From contig JAGWWM010000015.1 in the NCBI GenBank assembly GCA_018970395.1, positions 1 through 49,777 of the forward strand: DNA of 49,777 nt, in the 5' to 3' direction. This stretch comes from Bacteroidota bacterium (GTDB lineage: Bacteria > Bacteroidota > Bacteroidia > Chitinophagales > Chitinophagaceae). This document shows, piece after piece, positions 1-9,749 of the stretch. How positions within the stretch are numbered: the stretch's first letter is position 1; every line of letters starts with the position of its first letter. The notes beneath the pieces are model-generated. The model worked only from the letters and a program-made list of their open reading frames with translations, was not told the DNA's origin and ran no database searches. The translations under genes were made by a program, and so were the position numbers.

Positions 1-507
1 CGCGAAAACCTCAATCCCATCGAAGTATCGCTGAGTTACAAACGACTGATGGATGAGCTTGATTACACGCAAGAACAAGTAGCGGAACGAATGGGAAAAG
101 ACCGCAGTACCGTCACGAATTATCTACGACTGCTCAAGCTCCCCCCCGATATCCAATTAGCAGTAAGAAGTGGTTCCATCAGTATGGGACATGCCAGGGC
201 ATTAATCAATATTGATACGATTGAAAAACAAATTTTTGTCTTTAAAGCCATCAAGGAAAAAGACTTATCGGTTCGTCAAACGGAAACCCTGGTAAGACAG
301 CTCTATAAAGGGATTCCGAAAAAACCGGAAAAACAAACGAAGACTGATGTACATATCCGAAAACTTTCCCATAAAATGGAGGAAAAGTTCAGCACCAAAG
401 TACAAATCCACCATAGTTCAAAAGGGAAAGGGAAAATCGAGATTGAATATTCAAGTCTGGATCAGTTCAATCAAATCCTCCACCTCTTAGACATATCAGC
501 AGACTGA
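1..507 (+). CDS. parB: Chromosome-partitioning protein ParB, C-terminal part (cut by left edge)
   Basis: ParB binds parS sites near the origin, spreads along the DNA, and works with the ParA ATPase in chromosome segregation. The reading frame is open from base 1, so the true start lies outside the window. The first visible residues are RENLNPIE, the end of the conserved ParB/Srx CTP-binding core. A helix-turn-helix follows (YTQEQVAERMGKDRSTVTNY), then a charged linker and a short C-terminal dimerisation-type segment. The stop overlaps the next start (TGATGA, one base shared), so it is translationally coupled to the DUF5683 gene. ParA is expected just upstream but is not visible. Confidence 0.93.
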   Translation, partial: RENLNPIEVSLSYKRLMDELDYTQEQVAERMGKDRSTVTNYLRLLKLPPDIQLAVRSGSISMGHARALINIDTIEKQIFVFKAIKEKDLSVRQTETLVRQLYKGIPKKPEKQTKTDVHIRKLSHKMEEKFSTKVQIHHSSKGKGKIEIEYSSLDQFNQILHLLDISAD

Positions 508-1118
508 TGAAGAAACTGTTTCAAGTAGCGTTTTTTATCGGCTTGATTGTATCCTCCGCCTTTCTGCAGGCACAAGATTCAATTGGAAGCAATGCTAAAC
601 AGAGGGTTCGAAAAGACAGTCTTGTAATCAAACAACATAGCCCTCGCAAAGCAGCCACCTATTCTGCAGTACTCCCCGGACTCGGTCAGGCATACAATAA
701 AAAATACTGGAAAATACCCATTGTGTATGCGGCACTGGGTACTTGTGTCGGTTTGTTTATTTACAATCGGGATGAATATCTTGGCGCACGCGATGCCTAT
801 CGAAACAAACTCGACAATGATCCTACCAATGATAATCAGATACGCGCGCAATTCAGACCCATCGACCCTGAATCCATTAGAAGATATCGTAACAGCGTAC
901 GACAGGATGTGGACTATTCGGTACTCGCATTTGTATTATGCTGGGGACTAAACATTGTGGACGCCGCGGTAGATGGTCATCTGCATTCTTTTGATATCAA
1001 TGAAAATCTTTCTCTTCGTATCAACCCCTACGTACAACCTGCTACAGGTGCCGGAGGGATGCAATTAGTGCTGGATTTTTCGAAGCGAAAAAACAAACTA
1101 CATCCTACCACCTTTTAA
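507..1118 (+). CDS. DUF5683 domain membrane protein
   Basis: Protein of 203 residues and unknown function. An N-terminal signal peptide (about residues 1-22, ending FLQAQ) is followed by the DUF5683 core, with the signature AVLPGLGQAYNKKYWKIPIVY near residues 54-74. Two hydrophobic segments lie near 70-86 and 138-152. The family is known to me as a Bacteroidota-specific neighbour of parB and dapB. The gene overlaps the parB stop and ends 10 bases before dapB, so the three genes look like one operon. The link to segregation or envelope growth is inference from position only. Confidence 0.85.
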   Translation: MKKLFQVAFFIGLIVSSAFLQAQDSIGSNAKQRVRKDSLVIKQHSPRKAATYSAVLPGLGQAYNKKYWKIPIVYAALGTCVGLFIYNRDEYLGARDAYRNKLDNDPTNDNQIRAQFRPIDPESIRRYRNSVRQDVDYSVLAFVLCWGLNIVDAAVDGHLHSFDINENLSLRINPYVQPATGAGGMQLVLDFSKRKNKLHPTTF

Positions 1119-1128
1119 TCAACATTAC

Positions 1129-1845
1129 ATGAAGATCGCATTGATTGGATATGGGAAGATGGGCAAAGCCATCCATGAACAGGCAAAGCAGAGGGGACAT
1201 AGTTTTCCGTTAATCATTGATTTAAACAACCGGCAAGATTTGACTGCAGAAAATTTGAAGCAAGCAGACGTAGCCATTGAGTTTACCACTCCTGAAACCG
1301 CATTCGATAATGTACTATTTTGTTTGCAGCAAGGCGTTCCGGTAGTTTGCGGATCAACGGGCTGGTTGGATCAACTGGAAACAGCAAAAACTGCCGCAAC
1401 TGCGCACCATACCGGATTGATTGTGGCTAGTAATTTTAGTGTGGGTGTCAATCTGTTTTTTGAATTAAACAAGAAGCTGGCTGAGCTGATGCGTGAGCAT
1501 ACCGAATACCAACCTTCCTTACTTGAAGTGCATCACACCCAAAAACTGGATAGTCCAAGCGGCACTGCAATTTCATTAGCAGAACAGATACTGGAAAGAA
1601 TACCTTATAAAGAAAAATGGGTGAATCATGCTTCAGAAAAAAAGGAGGAGCTGACCATTATAAGTGAAAGAAAAGACCCCGCTCCCGGAACACATCATGT
1701 AAAATACCGTTCAGCAATTGACGATATTGAAATCATCCACACCGCGCACAATCGTACCGGATTTGCTTTAGGAGCTGTACTCGCAGCGGAATTTATTGTT
1801 GGAAAAACGGGCAGTTACAGTATGAAGGAAGTGCTGGGAATATAG
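1129..1845 (+). CDS. dapB: 4-hydroxy-tetrahydrodipicolinate reductase
   Basis: Cytosolic NAD(P)H-dependent reductase of the diaminopimelate/lysine pathway. It converts 4-hydroxy-tetrahydrodipicolinate to tetrahydrodipicolinate for lysine and peptidoglycan. The Rossmann motif GYGKMGK lies at residues 7-13. The substrate-binding block EVHHTQKLDSPSGTA covers about 133-147, with the catalytic-type His pair at 135-136 and Lys139. At 238 residues it matches the short form usual in Bacteroidota. It is the third gene of the parB-DUF5683-dapB run and ends 11 bases from the convergent LolA-like gene. Confidence 0.95.
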   Translation: MKIALIGYGKMGKAIHEQAKQRGHSFPLIIDLNNRQDLTAENLKQADVAIEFTTPETAFDNVLFCLQQGVPVVCGSTGWLDQLETAKTAATAHHTGLIVASNFSVGVNLFFELNKKLAELMREHTEYQPSLLEVHHTQKLDSPSGTAISLAEQILERIPYKEKWVNHASEKKEELTIISERKDPAPGTHHVKYRSAIDDIEIIHTAHNRTGFALGAVLAAEFIVGKTGSYSMKEVLGI

Positions 1846-1856
1846 GCCCCATAACC

Positions 1857-2534
1857 TTACCTCAAATCTACCTGCTCTACACCGGGATATTTTTTGGGAT
1901 CAAATACAAACACATCATCCCCCACCCCGGCATTTCCATTCAGGGAAGAAAGGGTGTAAACATAATGCACGCCACTTTTCTCCATAATCTTGGTGCTGTA
2001 AATGTTCTTCGCCGTTTTATCAACCCATAAATAGACTTTAAAGAAAGATTTTGACTTATCAATCGGAGTTAATTCAATCTCCTGCAATTGTTTTGCCCCT
2101 TCTTTTTTATCGCCATTCAAACGATAAAGGAAATCCTTATCATAGAAGTTGGTGAATAATTTCTGAGGGGTAATGGTGGATTGATTGGGATCAAATTTGG
2201 CAATCGTTACTTCATTGGCAGCTTCATCATAAGTCCAGATATTCACTCCGTTACAAAAAATATCCTGTCCACCCACCAAGGTAATGCGATATTTATTTCC
2301 CTTCATAAAAAGACTGCCCTTCTTAATCCCCAGCACTTTGCCTTTAGCATCTTCATTTTTAAAAACAAAAGCAGCTTTTACCGATTTATATTTTTTGAAA
2401 TTACCACTCACCGCATCCAGTACTTTCTTGGCTTCCGGATCATTCTGTACAGAGACCTTCTGAGCATGGGCTATGCATGCAATAAAATAACTGATTAATA
2501 AAAAATAAAATTTAAGCGTTGGTTGTTTGCGCAT
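1857..2534 (-). CDS. LolA-like outer membrane lipoprotein carrier protein
   Basis: Periplasmic protein of 225 residues, resembling LolA, which escorts lipoproteins from the inner to the outer membrane. The start is set at the Met giving MRKQPTLKF, because a 25-residue signal peptide ending AHAQ follows directly. The frame stays open upstream to 2603, but those codons do not look like a signal sequence. The mature part has the family pattern: an early segment on residual peptide shape (FKKYKSVKAAFVFKNED), then KGSLFMKGNKYRITL and a NIWTYDEAANEVTI strand. It stands alone on this strand, downstream of ftsK by about 120 bases. Exact Lol function is inferred. Confidence 0.85.
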   Translation of the reverse strand: MRKQPTLKFYFLLISYFIACIAHAQKVSVQNDPEAKKVLDAVSGNFKKYKSVKAAFVFKNEDAKGKVLGIKKGSLFMKGNKYRITLVGGQDIFCNGVNIWTYDEAANEVTIAKFDPNQSTITPQKLFTNFYDKDFLYRLNGDKKEGAKQLQEIELTPIDKSKSFFKVYLWVDKTAKNIYSTKIMEKSGVHYVYTLSSLNGNAGVGDDVFVFDPKKYPGVEQVDLR

Positions 2535-2654
2535 AAAAGAGTTTGAATCTGATTGAAATTCATCCATTTGAGTACAAGTGCAAAGTTGCCTGAATTGATT
2601 CAAATAACCATTGATAAAGTGAGATAATTCACGGTATTAGGGTGGAATTAACAT

Positions 2655-5213
2655 TTATTCAAAACCCGCCAGCAACTGATCGAGATCAGCTTCAGATTTA
2701 ATCAATACATCTCTGGCTTTGCTGCCGGCACTCTTGCCCACTACTCCGGCTGCTTCCAGCTGATCCATTAGTCTTCCCGCCCTATTATAGCCAAGTTTCA
2801 TTCTTCGCTGAATCAGCGAAGTTGATCCAACTTGATTTTGCACAATCAGGCGGGCGGCATCGGCAAACAAAGGATCGCGACTATTAACATCAAATTCTTT
2901 GGCATCCATTTCTTTTTCATCTACATACTCCGGCAACAAGAATGCCTGAGGATACCCTCTTTGGTCACTGATGGAAGAAACAACATCATCCACTTCCGGT
3001 GTATCCACAAAAGCACATTGCAATCTTGTTAATTCACCATTATAACTGATGAGCATGTCCCCTTTCCCAATCAATTGCTCAGCTCCTCCGGTGTCGAGGA
3101 TCGTTCTGCTATCTATTTTAGAAGAAACTTTAAAGGCAATACGTGCCGGGAAATTCGCCTTAATCGTACCGGTGATGATATTAACGGAAGGTCTTTGTGT
3201 AGCAATGATGAGATGTATCCCCACCGCACGAGCTAACTGCGCCAGACGGGCAATCGGCGTTTCTACTTCTTTACCCGCCGTCATAATCAGATCTGCAAAT
3301 TCATCAATTACCAGCACAATGAAAGGCAGGTACTGGTGACCGTTCTGCGGATTCAATTTACGGGCAACAAATTTTTCATTGTATTCTTTCAGATTGCGGC
3401 AACCGGCTTCTTTCAGCAAATCATAGCGATTATCCATTTCAATACATAAAGCATTCAGCGTGCTGATTACTTTTTTGGTATCGGTGATGATCGCCTCTTC
3501 TTCTCCGGGCAATTTAGCGAGGAAATGATGCTCGATATGCCGGTATAAACTCAGCTCCACTTTTTTGGGATCGACCAACACGAGCTTCAACTGAGAAGGA
3601 TGTTTCTTGTATAACAATGAAACAAGAATCGCATTTAAACCTACTGATTTACCTTGTCCGGTGGCTCCTGCCATCAACAAGTGAGGCATACTGGCAAGAT
3701 CCACGATAAAGTTTTCGTTATCGATTTTTTTACCAATAGCAATCGGTAAAGAGTGGGTACTGTTTTGAAATTTATCGCTGGCAAGGAGTGTCTTCATGCT
3801 GACCACCGTTTTCTTCACGTTGGGCACTTCAATACCGATGGTACCTTTACCCGGAATGGGCGCTATGATACGGATACCTAAGGCGGCAAGACTTAAAGCA
3901 ATATCATCTTCCAGATTCTTGATGCGCGAGATACGCACCCCTGCAGCAGGAACGATTTCATAAAGCGTAACCGTGGGGCCAACGGTAGCGGAAATCTTTT
4001 GAATTTCTATATCATAATTCCGGAGCGTGTTGATGATTTGGTTTTTATAATTCTCCAGTTCTGCAGGATCTTGTACAATCTTTTCACTTCCGTGGTTTTC
4101 CAGTAAATCCAAAGAAGGAAAACGATAATCTTTTAGATCAAGAAAGGGATCATACAAAGTACCGATCTTTCCGGTGGCAGGCGTTTGATTGATGACCGTA
4201 TTTTCTTCCGGCAATGTATCAGGCACTGATTTGATTTCCAGTTCCAGATCTGCTGCTACATCGGCAGCAACTCCTCCTGACACTGTAGGTTGAACTGACG
4301 GTGTAACAGGCGTGAACGATTGAATAACAGAAGCATCTTCTTCATCGTCCTCCTCTTCCTCTTCTTCTTCCTGCATTTCTTTTTCAGTGATCGTGAAAGG
4401 CACTTCCGGAATTTGTTCCTGCAGTTCATTGCCTGCTAATACAATTGCACCGCTTCCTGCCAGAAGACTATTGCCACCTGTTGACCTTTCCGGTTCTTCT
4501 TCGGACGCTTGTATTTCTTCATCAGGCAAAGTTTCTGAAAGATCATCCGCTGCTTCCTCTTCCGGTAAATCCTGTGGCGGTGGCGGCACTTTTTTCTCCG
4601 GCCATTTGAAAGTGGGATTGAAACGCCAGATAAAATAGGAAATCGCAGACAATATCAATAAAATTCCGGTGCCGATTTTACCTGCAAAAGCATTGAGATA
4701 CGCAGCACAATAATTTCCGAATGCGCCCCCCCAGGGGAAGGGTTGATCATGCAGGAAAAAAGAAAAGAAGATGGGGAAAAGAATGAGTCCTACCAGCACA
4801 TAACGAATATTGCGAGCGAGGGAAAGGGTTGAACCAACGAATAATTTATTGATGCCCAAAACCAGAAAAGTGGAGCAAAGTAAAAACGATGCCACGCCAA
4901 AAGCATTATAGAAAAAATGATGTGCCGTCCAGGCGCCGAGTCGGCCCATCAGGTTATGCACTTTGAGTTCGAGCGAGAATAAAAACTTGCCTGCTCCTTG
5001 TAGTACCTGATCCTGATCTGCTTTCCAGGTAAAAAGGTAAGAAGCAAAAGCGCAGAAGAGAAAAATGGAATAGACTAAAAAAACGGTTCCGAGAATTTTG
5101 TGGGTTCTTTCGTCTCTAAGAACAGACTGCAATGGTGGATTTTCCGGTCTTTCTTCCTGCAGGCTATTGGGATCGTTTTCCTGATGATTGGATTGTTTTT
5201 TCTTGCGCGCCAT
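2655..5213 (-). CDS. ftsK: DNA translocase FtsK/SpoIIIE
   Basis: Membrane-anchored hexameric ATPase that pumps the chromosome termini apart at the division septum and activates dimer resolution. The protein has 852 residues. Four hydrophobic segments lie between about 40 and 190, then an acidic linker with a run of Glu/Asp near 280-295. The motor domain has Walker A GATGQGKS near residue 512 and Walker B LVLVIDEFADL near 635. A C-terminal winged-helix gamma domain (DPLFADAARLIVQNQ onward) reads KOPS-type sites. It has the expected length and is intact. It lies between the LolA-like gene and DUF423, all on the minus strand. Confidence 0.96.
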   Translation of the reverse strand: MARKKKQSNHQENDPNSLQEERPENPPLQSVLRDERTHKILGTVFLVYSIFLFCAFASYLFTWKADQDQVLQGAGKFLFSLELKVHNLMGRLGAWTAHHFFYNAFGVASFLLCSTFLVLGINKLFVGSTLSLARNIRYVLVGLILFPIFFSFFLHDQPFPWGGAFGNYCAAYLNAFAGKIGTGILLILSAISYFIWRFNPTFKWPEKKVPPPPQDLPEEEAADDLSETLPDEEIQASEEEPERSTGGNSLLAGSGAIVLAGNELQEQIPEVPFTITEKEMQEEEEEEEDDEEDASVIQSFTPVTPSVQPTVSGGVAADVAADLELEIKSVPDTLPEENTVINQTPATGKIGTLYDPFLDLKDYRFPSLDLLENHGSEKIVQDPAELENYKNQIINTLRNYDIEIQKISATVGPTVTLYEIVPAAGVRISRIKNLEDDIALSLAALGIRIIAPIPGKGTIGIEVPNVKKTVVSMKTLLASDKFQNSTHSLPIAIGKKIDNENFIVDLASMPHLLMAGATGQGKSVGLNAILVSLLYKKHPSQLKLVLVDPKKVELSLYRHIEHHFLAKLPGEEEAIITDTKKVISTLNALCIEMDNRYDLLKEAGCRNLKEYNEKFVARKLNPQNGHQYLPFIVLVIDEFADLIMTAGKEVETPIARLAQLARAVGIHLIIATQRPSVNIITGTIKANFPARIAFKVSSKIDSRTILDTGGAEQLIGKGDMLISYNGELTRLQCAFVDTPEVDDVVSSISDQRGYPQAFLLPEYVDEKEMDAKEFDVNSRDPLFADAARLIVQNQVGSTSLIQRRMKLGYNRAGRLMDQLEAAGVVGKSAGSKARDVLIKSEADLDQLLAGFE

Positions 5214-5236
5214 GATAACAAAGATAATGAAAGCGG

Positions 5237-5650
5237 TTATTTATACATTGCTCTTGCCAGCAGCAACCAGCCGATGATGAAGGAGAGTCCGCCGAACGGC
5301 GTAATGGCGCCTATCCATCGGAAAGAGTGGTAGCCGGCGGCGGTGAGCAGGGTAAGTGTATATAAGGAACCGCAAAATAAAAACAGACCGATGCCGAAAA
5401 GACGGGTAGCCCATTGTAAACGGGATGGATTAGCGGAGGCCGCAGCCAATCCGCAAAGTAACAGGGCGAATCCGTGATAGAAATGGTAATTCACTGCAGT
5501 ATGATAGGTGTTTTTGGATTTTTCGTCGAGTAATGGCTGCAGTGCGTGGGCGCCGAAGGCGCCCGCGATAACCGCCAGCGCCAGCACGATACAGCCGTAT
5601 CTGAAAATATCAGAGGCTATGCCGCCGGAGGATTCTTTCAAAATTTTCAT
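5237..5650 (-). CDS. DUF423 family small membrane protein
   Basis: Protein of 137 residues with four predicted transmembrane helices. It matches the DUF423/YgdD family: GAFGAHAL in the first helix region and a NYHFYHGFALLL motif in the middle, with ITPFGGLSFIIGW in the last helix. Function is unknown. The chosen start, MKILKESSGG, overlaps the 3' end of aroK by 41 bases in another frame. An earlier Met at 5725 would overlap far more and adds a non-membrane leader, so it is less likely. It probably forms an operon with aroK. Confidence 0.85.
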   Translation of the reverse strand: MKILKESSGGIASDIFRYGCIVLALAVIAGAFGAHALQPLLDEKSKNTYHTAVNYHFYHGFALLLCGLAAASANPSRLQWATRLFGIGLFLFCGSLYTLTLLTAAGYHSFRWIGAITPFGGLSFIIGWLLLARAMYK

Positions 5651-6119
5651 TGGTAATATAACGGGTGTCGAAATGATAAATTGCCTTACTGTAACAAGAC
5701 TCTCTCCGTTTGAGTTGCGCCGCAATCACATGGGGAAGCTGATCTTTGGAAACCTCTTTTATCAAGGGACGTTTGACTTGCTCACCTTCCAGGCGTTTGG
5801 CCAGTTGTTCAGGAGTGGATTTAAGATAAATAGTAACGCCCTTTTGATTCATGCGTTTGATGTTGTGATGAAAGCAGGGAGTGCCGCCACCGCAGCTCAG
5901 GATATAGTTGTCTTTTTTTAAGTACTCGCGCAAAAGGGCAGCTTCCATCTTCCGAAAATGGGACTCCCCCTTTTGCGCGAAGATTTCCGCAATGGAACAA
6001 CCGGCACGCTGCTCTATTTCCGCATCCAGCTCAATCAACGGCAACTGAAACGCCTCACTCCATAGGGAAGCCCAGTAAGTTTTGCCGGAACCCATGAACC
6101 CTATCAAAAAATAACGCAT
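5610..6119 (-). CDS. aroK: Shikimate kinase
   Basis: Phosphorylates shikimate to shikimate-3-phosphate with ATP in the aromatic amino acid pathway. The Walker A loop is GFMGSGKT at residues 7-14. Substrate-binding residues are visible as LDAEIE (31-36), FRKME (55-59), CGGGTP (76-81) and the lid segment VKRPLI (115-120). At 169 residues it is full length for this NMP-kinase-like family. It follows rpsA after a clear hairpin terminator and overlaps the DUF423 gene downstream. Confidence 0.94.
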   Translation of the reverse strand: MRYFLIGFMGSGKTYWASLWSEAFQLPLIELDAEIEQRAGCSIAEIFAQKGESHFRKMEAALLREYLKKDNYILSCGGGTPCFHHNIKRMNQKGVTIYLKSTPEQLAKRLEGEQVKRPLIKEVSKDQLPHVIAAQLKRRESCYSKAIYHFDTRYITNENFERILRRHSL

Positions 6120-6170
6120 GTTGGAATGTTAAATGCCAACACGAATATAACACAAGCAAACACGCAAAAA

Positions 6171-6197
6171 AAATCCCGACTGTTCCAGTCGGGATTT
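6171..6197 (-). terminator. Rho-independent terminator after rpsA
   Basis: Perfect 11-base inverted repeat AAATCCCGACT / AGTCGGGATTT around a 5-base loop. Read on the minus strand, the stem runs into a T tract (T on minus from the A-run at 6166-6173). It lies about 20 bases after the rpsA stop and before aroK, and should end rpsA transcription. Confidence 0.85.
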
Positions 6198-6215
6198 TAA
6201 TTTCATCAAAAGAAA

Positions 6216-8117
6216 TTATTCAGCGGATGACTCTTTCCCTTCATCATCCATTTTCTTCTTAAGATTGGCCAAGACACCCAAATCACCCAAAGTAGTTTTC
6301 TCTACTTTGCTTTGGATATCCTTCACGGCTTTTTTGGTGCGGGCGGCATCTGCTTTCTTCTCTTTCATCACGGCTTCTTTCTCCTCTGCTGCTACCTGTT
6401 CCCAAATACGCGTATGACTCAAAACGACTCTTTTCTCATTTCTGTCAAACTCAATCACCATGAACTGTGCGGTTTCTTCTGCCTGTACCTGCTTGCCATC
6501 TTCTTTGTTCAAATGACGATTCGGAGCAAATCCTTCAATGCCATAAGGCAATTGCACCAGTGCTCCTTTGTCATCTTTCTTCAATACCACGCCATCATGA
6601 ATGGTACCGATGCCGAAAGTTGACTCAAGCTGATTCCAGGGATCTTCCTCAAGTTGTTTGTGTCCGAGTTGCAGTTTTCTATTCTCCTTGTCAATACTCA
6701 AAATAAGGATGTCAATGTGCTGACCTACTTTGGTATATTCACTTGGATGATTGAAACGCTTGGTCCAGCTCAGATCGCTGATATGAATCATGCCACCAAT
6801 ACCAGGCTCAAGTTCTACGAACACACCATAAGGAGTGATATTCTTCACTAATCCGCTGTGCTTGCTTTCAACCGGATATTTTTCTTCAATGATGTTCCAA
6901 GGATCCTGAGTGAGTTGTTTGATAGACAAACTCATTTTGCGTGCATCCTTGTCAATGGTAACAATTTTCGCTTCATGCTCGTCGCCCATTTTGAAGAACT
7001 CTTTCGCATTTACCGGCGTATTCGCCCAGCTGATTTCACTGACGTGTACCAAACCTTCTACACCCGGAGTAATTTCCAAAAATGCTCCGTAATCTTCAAT
7101 GTTTACCACTTTTCCTTTAATCAAATTGCCTTCTGCAAGCGTTTCAGGCAGCTGATCCCATGGATGAGGCGTCAGTTGTTTCAAGCCTAAGCTGATTCGT
7201 TTTTTCTCATCATCAAAATCCAATACGACCACGTTTACTTTCTGATCTATCTTCAACACCTCGCTCGGATGCGTAATGCGTCCCCAGCTGATATCGGTAA
7301 TATACAAGAGTCCATCTACTCCACCCAGATCGAGGAAGGCTCCGAAATCTGTGATGTTCTTAATAGTACCTTCCAATACCTGACCTTTTTCCAGTTTACT
7401 CATGATCACCGCACGTTGTTGCTCGATGTCACTTTCAATAAGCGCTTTATGACTAACTACGGCATTCTTGATATTCTCATTTACCTTCACCACTTTAAAC
7501 TCCATGGTTTTACCCACGAACTGATCGTAATCGGTAACGGGTTTAACATCAATTTGAGAACCGGGTAAAAAGGTTTCCATTCCGAGTACATCCACAATCA
7601 ATCCACCTTTTGTTTTGCTGGTTACCAAACCGGTAATCACTTCTCCTGTTTTGTGAATTTCCACAATGCGCTCCCAAGCTCTGGAAATGCGCGCCAGCTT
7701 ACGACTTAAATGTAAATTTCCTTGACGGTCTTCTTTTTCAACTACCAATACTTCCACCCAGTCGCCGGTGGCAAGTCCTGGATTATCGCGAAACTCATTC
7801 AGCGATACCAGTCCGTCACTTTTAAATCCGATGTTAACGACCACATCGGTTTTGGTAAGACCTACTACCTGACCTTGCACCATCTCACCATCCGTTACTT
7901 GTTTGAAGGTGCCATCATACACTGCATCGTACTTTGCTTTTTCCTCAGCACTGTAATGGGTCACATTTCTTTTGTCCACGCTCCAGTCAAAATCATCATG
8001 AGCAGTCGCAATGGCTTCAACAGGTACATTTGTTGTCGCTGTAGTGGTTTCCACCTCGGGTGTTGAAACCGCCTCCTGTTGTTCAGCGTTTGAGTTAACA
8101 ATTTGATTTTCTGACAT
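6216..8117 (-). CDS. rpsA: 30S ribosomal protein S1
   Basis: RNA-binding ribosomal protein that helps mRNA onto the 30S subunit. It matters especially here, because few genes in the window have a Shine-Dalgarno sequence. The protein has 633 residues, an acidic N-terminal tail and six S1 (OB-fold) repeats. Visible repeat cores include [58 protein letters not shown] and [18 protein letters not shown]; the sixth ([18 protein letters not shown]) is the most diverged. A Lys-rich tail follows. It is intact and full length. A hairpin and a TATCTTTG box lie just upstream. Confidence 0.96.
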   Translation of the reverse strand: MSENQIVNSNAEQQEAVSTPEVETTTATTNVPVEAIATAHDDFDWSVDKRNVTHYSAEEKAKYDAVYDGTFKQVTDGEMVQGQVVGLTKTDVVVNIGFKSDGLVSLNEFRDNPGLATGDWVEVLVVEKEDRQGNLHLSRKLARISRAWERIVEIHKTGEVITGLVTSKTKGGLIVDVLGMETFLPGSQIDVKPVTDYDQFVGKTMEFKVVKVNENIKNAVVSHKALIESDIEQQRAVIMSKLEKGQVLEGTIKNITDFGAFLDLGGVDGLLYITDISWGRITHPSEVLKIDQKVNVVVLDFDDEKKRISLGLKQLTPHPWDQLPETLAEGNLIKGKVVNIEDYGAFLEITPGVEGLVHVSEISWANTPVNAKEFFKMGDEHEAKIVTIDKDARKMSLSIKQLTQDPWNIIEEKYPVESKHSGLVKNITPYGVFVELEPGIGGMIHISDLSWTKRFNHPSEYTKVGQHIDILILSIDKENRKLQLGHKQLEEDPWNQLESTFGIGTIHDGVVLKKDDKGALVQLPYGIEGFAPNRHLNKEDGKQVQAEETAQFMVIEFDRNEKRVVLSHTRIWEQVAAEEKEAVMKEKKADAARTKKAVKDIQSKVEKTTLGDLGVLANLKKKMDDEGKESSAE

Positions 8118-8124
8118 AAAATAG

Positions 8125-8157
8125 ACCCCGATTGTTTTTTTCGGGGGTGCAAAGATA
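8125..8157 (-). promoter_or_regulatory. rpsA leader hairpin and -7 box
   Basis: On the minus strand TATCTTTG (plus 8150-8157) matches the Bacteroidota -7 consensus TAnnTTTG. Directly after it, a stem of ACCCC(C)GA with TCGGGGT (plus 8125-8131 and 8141-8148) would form at the very 5' end of the rpsA message, about 8 bases before the ATG. No good -33 TTTG is seen at the usual spacing. The hairpin could stabilise the message or take part in feedback control; that is inference. Confidence 0.45.
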
Positions 8158-8209
8158 GGGAAAAACTACTATCTTGCAGCTTGCTTGCCAAGGCAGACAG
8201 AATCTATTT

Positions 8210-9721
8210 ATGCCACAGAAATATTACGTAGAAAATGAACTGGGTCGCCTCCAAAAAGTGCTGATCCATAGTCCGGACGGGGGTATCGGGAAAATTATTC
8301 CCGGCTCCTTTGCAGACAATCTGTATGATGATATTGTACATCTGACGAGTATGCAAAAGGAGTACAACCATTATGTAAAATTGCTGCTCTATTTTCTTGA
8401 CCGGGGAAAGATAGACTATATCAAAAAATATCAGCAATCTGCCCCTGCTGACGAAAAAAGCTGGTGTTTTATTCCGGGAAAATCCGCTTATTTTAACAGT
8501 GAAAAAGTACTTGACACCCAGCAGGTGCTTACCGAGATTGTAAAAGATGAGCACATCCGGCTTCGGCTTATCTCTGCTATCTGCTCCTACGAGGAGTCGA
8601 GCTATGCCACCCAGCAGCAACTCGAACAAATTCAAAACCCCGCCCTGCTCGCCAAGGTATTCATCACCGGCATATTGCCGGCAAAAGCCAACAGTACGGG
8701 AGAGGACCAATATATCTTTCCTCCTATTCCAAACTTCATCTTTACCCGTGATATCGGGGTAATGGTAAAAGATCATTTGCTGCTGAGCAGAATGGCAACG
8801 GGTGCAAGAAGAAGAGAATCCCTGCTCACCAAATTCCTCGCGCTTTACTACTTTTTCAAAGATGAGCCGCACAAGATGATCGAAATCATCGAGGAGAGCG
8901 ACTTCTTTTTGTATGAAGAGGAAGAGCGCAAACACCGAATTATAACAATAGAAGGCGGCGATGTGATGATGATTCACCCCAAACATTTTGTAATCGGGTG
9001 CAGCATCCGCACTTCTCCCAGTGCCATCCATGAAATCATTCATACTTTTTTCAGCAAGCCGGAACTAGGAATTGAAAAAATATCTGTTGTCAAAATACCA
9101 AGAAACAGAGCCCAGATGCATATCGATACTATTTTCACGCAGGTGAAAAAAAATGTATGGGTACTCTATGGCAGGTTTTCTGAAAAAATTCTTACTGCTG
9201 AATATATCAGCCGGCATTCCTACATCAACAAATTATCCCACCAGGCACGTCCGCTTGAAATGGAACAGGTGGAGATCATGCAGTTTCATAAACCCCTGCA
9301 CGAACCTTATGTAAGAACAAAGGATTACAGCAACGGAGCGCCCATTCAAGGCATTGAATCTTTGCTGCGGCAAATCAGTGTGGAAGACTTCGGCGTGTCG
9401 CCTGATTCGGTTAAAATAATTTATAGTGGGGGGAATGTATTTCCCCATGATGAAAGAGAACAATGGACGGACAGTTGCAACGTGGTTGCGCTCAAGGAAG
9501 GGGTAGTCATCGGATATGACCGTAATGATAAAACAGCGGATGCTTTTAAAGAAGCCGGCTTTCAGGTGCTGACCACCTCACAGGCTTTTGAATTATTCGA
9601 AAACGGTCTTGACCCTGAAAATATGTCCGACACGCTGATCTTGCTTCCATCCGCCGAATTATCAAGAGCCCGAGGGGGAAGCCATTGTATGAGTATGCCT
9701 TTGCTGCGCGACAAAATGTAA
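8210..9721 (+). CDS. Arginine deiminase-family (amidinotransferase-fold) protein
   Basis: Likely hydrolyses arginine to citrulline and ammonia. It has 503 residues from MPQKYYVENELG; an in-frame upstream Met at 8174 lies in the presumed promoter region and is not used. The guanidine-modifying enzyme signature is complete: FTRD at 178-181, EGGD at 248-251, MHID with His304 and Asp306, and the C-terminal GGSHCMSMPL with catalytic-type Cys493. It is longer than classical ArcA (about 410), as is usual for the Bacteroidota form. CtlX follows 28 bases downstream, so the pair could convert arginine to ornithine. Exact substrate is inferred. Confidence 0.82.
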   Translation: MPQKYYVENELGRLQKVLIHSPDGGIGKIIPGSFADNLYDDIVHLTSMQKEYNHYVKLLLYFLDRGKIDYIKKYQQSAPADEKSWCFIPGKSAYFNSEKVLDTQQVLTEIVKDEHIRLRLISAICSYEESSYATQQQLEQIQNPALLAKVFITGILPAKANSTGEDQYIFPPIPNFIFTRDIGVMVKDHLLLSRMATGARRRESLLTKFLALYYFFKDEPHKMIEIIEESDFFLYEEEERKHRIITIEGGDVMMIHPKHFVIGCSIRTSPSAIHEIIHTFFSKPELGIEKISVVKIPRNRAQMHIDTIFTQVKKNVWVLYGRFSEKILTAEYISRHSYINKLSHQARPLEMEQVEIMQFHKPLHEPYVRTKDYSNGAPIQGIESLLRQISVEDFGVSPDSVKIIYSGGNVFPHDEREQWTDSCNVVALKEGVVIGYDRNDKTADAFKEAGFQVLTTSQAFELFENGLDPENMSDTLILLPSAELSRARGGSHCMSMPLLRDKM

Positions 9722-9749
9722 TTTTCATTTATCTGACAGAAACAATTGT

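Noticed and set aside
8204-9043. 279-codon minus-strand frame opposite the arginine deiminase-like gene
   Set aside because: Shadow of a gene with complete catalytic motifs on the other strand; no family resemblance.
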